DNA of 64,000 bases from Sorghum bicolor (lineage: Eukaryota > Streptophyta > Magnoliopsida > Poales > Poaceae): assembly GCF_000003195.3 (NCBI RefSeq), contig NC_012874.2, positions 1,457,001 to 1,521,000 on the forward strand. The letters are read 5' to 3'. Position 1 is the first letter of the stretch; every line of letters starts with the position of its first letter. The notes under the pieces were generated by a model. That model searched no databases. It saw only the letters and a list, made by a program, of their open reading frames with translations, and was not told the DNA's origin. The position numbers and the translations under genes are program-made. This document shows, one piece after another, positions 58,901-64,000 of this stretch.

Positions 58901-60119
58901 AAATTGTAAGTCCTCGACACCCAAAAAAATCAAAGGAAATATGAACTTTAACTATTGCCCAGCACGTAAGTACAGAATTGAAGTAAGAAAGATATACTAA
59001 GAATTCGTGTATGTAGCATTATAAGCATTTACTCATGCTGAGATACATTGTTCTATTTGGAAATTATTATAGAAGTAAAATAAGAACAAGTGGAAATGAA
59101 TGAGTTGCCAACTGCTAGCATCCATTAAATGACCTTTCCCACTAAAATAATACTTCTGAGTAGAAAGCAGGAACTAAATAAAGAAGAGATACACATGCAC
59201 AATTGATTACAGCAAGGGTAAAGAGGCCAGGGGACCAGATCTACTGCACAGTTGCATGTAAATTAGAAAAACCTCAAATTGCTTTTAAAAAACCACAAGT
59301 AGCAGCTAGAACAGACATGTTTATTCAACTTGGAGGATCCTGATTTTTTTATCCGTGCGAAATTGGAAGTCAATAGTGAGGAGGGCACAGAAATTGAAGC
59401 ACGCTGGGGAAAGTGCCACTAGATTTTTTTTCAATGTACACAATCAAGTAGGCTTGGGAACACAAAACAAAAATCAAGAAGATAAGGAAGCGCAAGGTGC
59501 ATGGCAACTTCACAAGAAGATGCAGCATAGAAGAGATCATAGATCAACAACCTGGAAGTAGGACAAGACGAATCAAACAAGCTTTGAACCAAAGAAGATA
59601 AAACATGAGCAAATGAGGATAAATAAATAGAACAGAAGTCCTAGAACCGGATTCATCTCAAGCAAGGAGGGAATGAACAAAAGAATTCATCCAAAAAAAA
59701 CCCACCGAAGTATTAAAATAAAACATTTGGACTGAAAATTGGCATGCGACTTCAATCAAACCCATCTGTCCGTAACAACAACATGGACAGAGCCCCCCAG
59801 AAAAATCCAGCCTCGTAACCAAATCGTCTCTCACAACACTGATTTAATCCAAAAGCCGGCACAATAGAAAGATGAAGTATTTATGGCAATCCGCCGCGAG
59901 CCCAAGAACCAAGAGCGCAGAGGACCTGACGAACAATCCACCAAGACGAAATTTTGATGGAATTCGAAGCGCCGCACCTGAGATCCAAACAAAGCACCGA
60001 CAAGAGGGGGGTAACCCGCGAGAAATCCACCACTACGAACAAACTCGAAAGGATGGATGGATACCTTGCGCGTGCGCCGCGACGACGGCATTCTCCTCCC
60101 GCGTGCCGCAGTTGCCCAT
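55958..60119 (-). CDS. Receptor-like cytoplasmic kinase, class VII (PBS1-like)
   Basis: Six exons, all with GT-AG introns and consistent phase: 60065-60119, 58543-58877, 57774-57909, 56917-57053, 56674-56797, 55958-56403; 410 aa. The N terminus [10 protein letters not shown] has Gly2 and Cys4 for myristoylation and palmitoylation, so plasma-membrane attachment is expected. Kinase parts: glycine loop GEGGFGTV (88-95), catalytic lysine in VAVK (116), IYRDFKTSN (Asp211, Lys213, Asn216; an RD kinase), DFG (229-231), AAPEY (255-259), and [18 protein letters not shown]. The C-terminal tail is serine/glycine-rich. All catalytic residues are present. RLCK-VII members such as PBS1, BIK1 and RIPK relay signals from surface immune receptors or take part in development; which role this one has cannot be told here. 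The closest recalled relatives are cereal RIPK/PBL-type proteins. The frame and start are well fixed by exon phase and family match. Confidence 0.95.
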
Positions 60120-60120
60120 C

Positions 60121-60150
60121 TCTTCCTCCTCCTCCTCCTCCTCCTCCTCC
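60121..60150 (-). repeat. (GGA)n tract in kinase leader
   Basis: On the coding strand, GGA units run almost up to the kinase ATG (GAGGAAGAG then ATGGGC). Another short repeat (gagac units) lies at 60270-60288. No clear TATA box was seen. Confidence 0.75.
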
Positions 60151-60803
60151 CTGTGGCTCGGCTGCTGCTGGGGTTCGTCCTCTACTTGTGCCAGGAGTAG
60201 CCCAGCCTCTCATTCTTGGTAGGTCGCTTCATCCCATCCACCTCTTCCGTCCTTCGACTCCGATGATACGAGACGAGACGAGACGAGATAGACGACGGCT
60301 AGAGTTGCCGGCTGGGCGTTTCCTTCTTTGGTGGACGGGACAAGGCCACAAGGGAGCCAGGAGCAGCCGAGCAAGAGCAAAGCTGTGTGATCCTCCCTTC
60401 CTGTGGGATGCGCCGCGGAACGGAAGAGCGAACAGGGCAGGGTAGCCAGCAGGCAGGAGCAGCAGCAACGCCTCCTCAACCGGACTGAGGGAGGGAGCAG
60501 CAGGCGAGCTTGTGACTGCGGATGAGTTGTGAGTGTAGTGCGTGCGTGTGACAGTGAGCGGAGTGAGGATCAGAGTGTGCTTCAATGGTGGAGAAAAGGA
60601 ACGGTGGGGGAGGAGGGGTGGTGGATCCCTTAAAAAGCGCAGTCAGGGCACGGCAGCTCCCATTTCAATTCACTCCACGGCAGCTGCCTTCAGGGAGAAG
60701 ACACTGTCAGATATTTTGGGTATGAAAAATTCAGCAAACTATTTTTTTTCTATCTATTAAATATTTTATATTTTTTCTGTGGAGATTACTTTCTTTCTAT
60801 CTA
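60151..60803. promoter_or_regulatory. Presumed 5' region of the kinase gene
   Basis: GC-rich with agacg and gagg repeats, ending in a purine-rich stretch at 60580-60640. Promoter identity is inferred from position only. Confidence 0.35.
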
Positions 60804-61047
60804 CTCTCTCCGTCCTAAATTATAAGATATTAAAAAAAAATTTAGAGAGTCAAAGCATCTTAAATTTAACCAAAATTATAAGATTTATGGCATCAAACAG
60901 ATATACTATGAAAATATAATTAATAAAGAATATAATGATACTTAGTTAATATTATAAATATTATCATCTTATCGTGTAAATTTGATTAAACTAAAAATAC
61001 TTTGACACTCTAATATTCTTAGAATGTCTTATAATTTGAAATAAAGT
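60804..61047. mobile_element. Stowaway MITE
   Basis: Starts CTCTCTCCGTCCTAAATTAT after TA and ends with the decayed complement (ataatttgaaataaag) before TA. The interior has the usual aaagcatcttaaatttaacc block. It lies about 700 bp upstream of the kinase ATG. Confidence 0.7.
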
Positions 61048-61199
61048 ATTAAATTTGGATATAAAATTGACCAAATTATTTTTATATTTCACAGTTCATC
61101 GAATGGTCATTAAGACGGGGTTTTGACCTTTATATTTCCTGTTTACTGAATCGGAAATACTAGATGGCTATCCAGCTGGACAGTGGAAGCACGGCGGAA

Positions 61200-62360
61200 T
61201 ATGTGAAAATGATAATAAAAAAAAAGTTAGCGCCTACCACGTGTGAAAAAAAAATAATCGAAATGAGAATATGGGCATTGATCAACTAAAATCTTTTGAT
61301 ATCCAGGAACACAATTGATGATTAGGAAAACTGATTCAGTGAATCATCGTTTTACTATAACCCTAGTTTAGCATCGTGTATTTTCTTAGATTTTTTTTTT
61401 GGCCTTCCACTTGAAGATGTTTTTTTTTGGCAACACACTTGAAGATGTTTGATGGAAGTCGATATGTTTGCTTCGCTACTATCGTCCCTCTTTCTTTGTG
61501 CTCACCTATAATTTCTTATGTATTGCACAAATTTCAAATCAAATAACCGTTTCTACTTTTTTTCGCCATATTTGCTTATAACCCTTGAATATTAGTCTTC
61601 CCAACGACTTGTAGGCTTGTGTAAAGAAGAAGAGGAGGACAAACGCAACTAGCTAGCATCTTCTCCTCCTTGTTGAAATGGACCTTGTTTAGTTCACTCC
61701 AAATCCAAAAACTTTTCAAGATTTTTCGTCACATTGAATCTTGGGGCACATGCATGAAGCATTAGATATAGATGAAAACAAAAACTAATTACATAGTTTG
61801 TCTGTAAATCACGAGATAAATCTTTTGAGCCTAGTTAGTCTATATATAATTAAATAATATTTGTCAAATAAAAACGAAAATGCTACACTACCAAAATCCG
61901 AGGATTTCGAAACTAAACAAGGCCTGGATCCGTCGTTCGCCAAGAGAGAGGCAGTAATGATGAAGCAACTGCCCAAGATATCACGACAAACTAGAGTTAG
62001 CTCATCCATAAAGAAGTAGGAATGAAATATAGTGTTATAATAAGTAAATAAAGCTCGTGATAATTCTTTGAAAAAGATAAAGAAATGTGGACCCATTAAA
62101 ATCTATTAGTTCAATTATTATTATATTTCATCGAAATTATCAAAGCCCTAACCTTTTGTACGGTATGGCTTATAATGTAGCTAACCAAGCTCTCACATCG
62201 TGGTCCATGGCAGCTTTGGCATGATAGCCATTTTTAGTTGTGCCAAGCAGAATCTATGGCATGACCGCTCATTCGAAGAAAGACGGCAAATAGGGCATGG
62301 GAAGCCGTAGAGCATGAAAGATGGCAGTAGATGATGCAATCGGAGGAGGAGAAGAATTTG
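61200..62360 (+). repeat. Tandem duplication, copy 1
   Basis: Blocks gttagcgcctaccac, tttactataaccctagttta, ttgcttcgctac, cgacaaactagagtta, cccattaaaatcta and cagctttggcatgatagcca recur in the same order in 62365-63790. No protein was recognised. A GGCCTTGTTTAG MITE (61681-61924) is present only in this copy. Confidence 0.75.
61681..61924. mobile_element. MITE, GGCCTTGTTTAG family, in copy 1 only
   Basis: Starts GACCTTGTTTAG and ends CTAAACAAGGCC with the typical interior; flanking triplets (ATG and TGG) do not match exactly. Absent from the corresponding place in the downstream copy. Confidence 0.75.
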
Positions 62361-62364
62361 AAAA

Positions 62365-63790
62365 GAATAAAAAGTTAGCGCCTGGCACATGTGAAAATAT
62401 ATATAATCCGAAGATTCACTAAATCATTTTACTATAACCCTAGTTGAGCACCATGTATTTTCTTGGAAAATAAAATTTCGTCATTCTAGTTTTGCTTCTA
62501 CTCGATTATGCTTGATATTCTCTTATTGATGTCGATCTATTTGCTTCACTATTATTGTCGCCTCATTATTTGTGCTCACATATACTTTCCTACGTATTCC
62601 ATAATTATCAAATCGTTAGAGTGTTTCTACCAATTTTATCATCATCTTTGTCCATAACTCTTGAATATTATGGGTATAGTGAAATCATAATGAAGATCCT
62701 TAAATCTTCCCAGCAGCTTTTAGGCATGTGTAAAAAAGAGGAAGAGAAGGACAAAAAAGCAAGTAGCCAACTCCACCTCTGCCTCCGCCTCCTCCTCTGC
62801 CTCCTCGTTGTCGGGTTGTCGTAGATACGACATTGACTAAGAGAGAGGCATATGATGAAGCAACGGCTGAAGATGTCACGACAAACTAGAGTTACTTCAT
62901 CCATAAAGAAGTAGGAATCCAATGTTGTGAGCAATGGTGGATCTAGCAATAAGACGGGGTGGGATCAAGCTCCCTTACTCAAAGCATGAAACCCAACCAA
63001 AGGCTCCCCCTCCCCACGGACGGGCTCCTCCCTCTTTAAATTGGTACCTATAAAATGTTGGAAGAAATGTCTAGATATGAAAGACAATGGGAGAAGTAGA
63101 TAACGATCTTTTGAAAAAAATATCAAGAGATGAAGGAAGAAATGTGAATCAATATTGACATATATCTCTTGGGTTATATGCTTATTTTTGTACGGCTTCG
63201 TGGACTTTGGCCGTGTTTGGATACTCTAGTTTGGCTAGAGGATAGAGTTAGTTTCTAGCCCAAGACTAATTCTGAACTAGCTCTAGCTGAAGACATATTT
63301 GGATGCAAGGGTTAGAATGACAATAAATGCGGCGGATCGGTCCGGGAAGAGGATAATCTCGATTCCGTGCGGCTTGAGTTGGAGAAAAAAAAAAGAATTG
63401 ATATGGGCCCCACTAGAACTAGCCCAAATAATCACCCCTTTTAGGGGATAGTTTTTTTGGTGGGCTAGTTGCAAAAAACTAACTTTAGCCCTCTTGTTTG
63501 GCTACTTTTAGACTAATTGAGCATAAATTAGCACAAACTAGCTCTAGCCCCTGGATCCAAACAGGGCCTTTGTCTCTTTTCTTTACTTTAGACCCATTAA
63601 AATCTAATATTTTAATATCTTATCTAAATCATCAAGATCTAACCCTTGTGTATAGTATAGCCCATAATGTAGCTATCACATCATGGTCCATGACAGCTTT
63701 GGCATGATAGCCATTTAGTCATGTGCCATATACCATGGGGAGGCCAACGGGCCAAACGAAATCCGTGGTATGACCACTCATTCGACCACT
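62365..63790 (+). repeat. Tandem duplication, copy 2
   Basis: Matches 61200-62360 in order, with two extra stretches: a segment starting caatggtggatctagc at 62934 (hAT-like left end) and the MITE at 63209-63568. Both are absent from copy 1. Confidence 0.75.
63209..63568. mobile_element. MITE, GGCCGTGTTTGGAT ends, in copy 2 only
   Basis: Ends GGCCGTGTTTGGAT and ATCCAAACAGGGCC are inverted, with TTT on both sides (63206-63208 and 63569-63571). The interior has agctctagc-type inverted blocks. Confidence 0.72.
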
Positions 63791-64000
63791 TCAAAACCCA
63801 TGGTATGCCAAAAAGGGGACAATATTATTGACAGTATGTTGGAACGATGCATGCTTTATGATGATCATGCTGACTTCTCCCACCCCTACGGTATATATTG
63901 ATCATTTGAAATTGTTGTTTTCGGAATATGTTGATCATTTTTACTTACCATTTTTGCCATGGACAAAGAGGCCAAGGGATGATCTTGGAGTAATTAAAGA

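Noticed and set aside
1..64000. CRISPR arrays, tRNA or rRNA genes, LTR retrotransposons, organelle insertions
   Set aside because: None seen on reading. Tandem units at 23588-23660 are only two copies, and SINE-like A/B boxes at 22.6 kb are not a functional tRNA. No paired LTRs or polyprotein motifs were recognised, though diverged or nested ones could be missed by eye.

Overview
The window is nuclear DNA from a grass, most likely an Andropogoneae species such as sorghum or a close relative. The evidence is GC-rich monocot-style exons with GT-AG introns and very dense MITEs, including a family with GGCCTTGTTTAG ends. A CACTA element with TTTGCCGAGTGT subterminal repeats and Mutator-like elements with long inverted ends point the same way. 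No bacterial, organellar or viral segment was recognised. Most of the 64 kb is repeat-rich intergenic DNA. Six host genes are supported, all on the minus strand, together with one transposon-encoded ORF and two cyclophilin pseudogene fragments.

Layout: 1-6.4 kb is intergenic, with MITEs, a hAT-like remnant and a large inverted repeat at 2.0-2.95 kb. A single-exon LURP-one-related gene lies at 6.45-7.15 kb, with a MITE just upstream of its TATA box. 8-19 kb holds nested MITEs, a Mutator-like element at 14.05-16.21 kb, and two broken cyclophilin copies (16.5 and 17.7-18.3 kb), one interrupted by a small hAT insertion. Two further LURP-one-related genes with matching two-exon structure lie at 20.1-21.8 and 30.0-31.5 kb. 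Between them sits a Mutator-like element (25.23-28.01 kb, 10-bp target duplication) that keeps a 385-codon MuDR-type N-terminal ORF. 31.5-40.1 kb is AT-rich intergenic DNA with a hAT MITE. 40.10-44.07 kb is a deleted CACTA element containing a roughly 426-bp-arm hairpin.

The right part has a tandem pair of small secreted 12-cysteine protein genes (44.8-45.3 and 47.1-47.6 kb). A complete six-exon receptor-like cytoplasmic kinase of the VII/PBS1-like type follows (55.96-60.12 kb; MGNC acylation motif and all catalytic motifs). The last 3 kb is a diverged tandem duplication in which each copy carries its own MITE.

LURP-one proteins, RLCK-VII kinases and secreted cysteine-rich peptides are all families with members linked to plant immunity. 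That they act together here is inference from family membership and neighbourhood only. The strongest structural themes are local duplication (LURP pair, cysteine-rich pair, and several non-coding duplications) and layered transposon insertion. Many insertions can be bounded exactly by target-site duplications, and one by a related empty site within the window.
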